From the NCBI RefSeq assembly GCF_028583425.1, contig NC_072807.1, positions 35,965,001-36,029,000 on the forward strand: a DNA stretch of 64,000 nucleotides, in the 5' to 3' direction. Shown here in pieces: positions 63,930-64,000 of the stretch. The notes below the pieces were generated by a model. The model had not been told where the DNA came from and ran no database searches. It worked only from the letters and a program-made list of their open reading frames with translations. Position numbers and translations under genes: made by a program. How positions within the stretch are numbered: position 1 is the first letter of the stretch; every line of letters begins with the position of its first letter. The DNA is from Eublepharis macularius (Eukaryota > Chordata > Lepidosauria > Squamata > Eublepharidae).

Positions 63930-64000
63930 CACATCATGTGGCCGTGTACAAAAGGGGGCGGTATTTGTACAAACCCAGGGGCAGCCCTCAGGTTTGCAGA

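Noticed and set aside
63316..63937. Long overlapping open frames (93-193 codons) in GC-rich DNA near the right end
   Set aside because: They occur in several frames on both strands, consist of low-complexity Ala/Pro/Arg/Gly, and coincide exactly with a hAT element with target duplications.

Overview
This is vertebrate intergenic DNA with no intact host gene. The repeat content points to a squamate reptile, and a gecko-like lizard is plausible: RTE-BovB LINEs, L2 and CR1 LINE tails, Sauria-type tRNA SINEs with BovB-related tails, a 5S rRNA-derived SINE, tRNA-Ala-derived SINEs, and many non-autonomous DNA transposons. The species cannot be fixed from the sequence alone. The only recognisable cellular coding sequence is a dead, processed RPL23A copy (about 11.79-12.73 kb), itself split by a 358-bp transposon. 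The longest open frames are transposon remnants (BovB reverse transcriptase near 34.4-34.9 kb, L2 C-terminus near 42.9-43.4 kb) or chance frames in GC-rich or simple-repeat DNA.

Layout. 0-5 kb: a tandem tRNA-Ala SINE array, a 118-bp palindromic MITE, an L2 tail, a CT microsatellite and a 668-bp hAT-like element. 5-12 kb: Penelope-like inverted dimers, a second MITE family, a CR1 tail, and a Sauria SINE split by a hAT element. 11.4-16 kb: a MITE inside a SINE, the RPL23A pseudogene, a reverse BovB split by a MITE, and a Penelope-like dimer. 16-26.7 kb: L2 with a nested MITE, an AT-centred palindrome, four more MITEs or MITE pieces, a second Penelope-like dimer, and BovB with a nested SINE. 27-36 kb: mostly old LINE tails, a 5S-SINE split by a hAT element, and the best BovB copy. 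37-46 kb: three MITEs, a hAT copy, the L2 C-terminal frame, and a CR1 split by another hAT copy. 46-63 kb: long unassigned stretches, an 80-bp CT tract, a strong CTCF-like motif, a 1-kb hAT inside a Penelope-like dimer, CR1 and L2 tails, and a probable solo retroviral LTR. 63.3-63.9 kb: a very GC-rich hAT element with an exact 8-bp target duplication.

The most interesting signals concern how these elements work. (1) Two Penelope-like repeat families occur as head-to-head inverted dimers with hammerhead-ribozyme-like cores near the junction and roughly 12-bp target duplications. (2) The 118-bp MITE exists in two versions that differ by the same dinucleotide in both arms at once, as if one arm templates the other. 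(3) Four related hAT elements carry a repeated subterminal word that changes in concert between copies (GGTTCG, GGATCG, GTTTCG). (4) About a dozen nested insertions give a relative chronology in which DNA transposons landed last. Boundaries come from reading the sequence by eye. Family names rest on recognised motifs, not on a database search.
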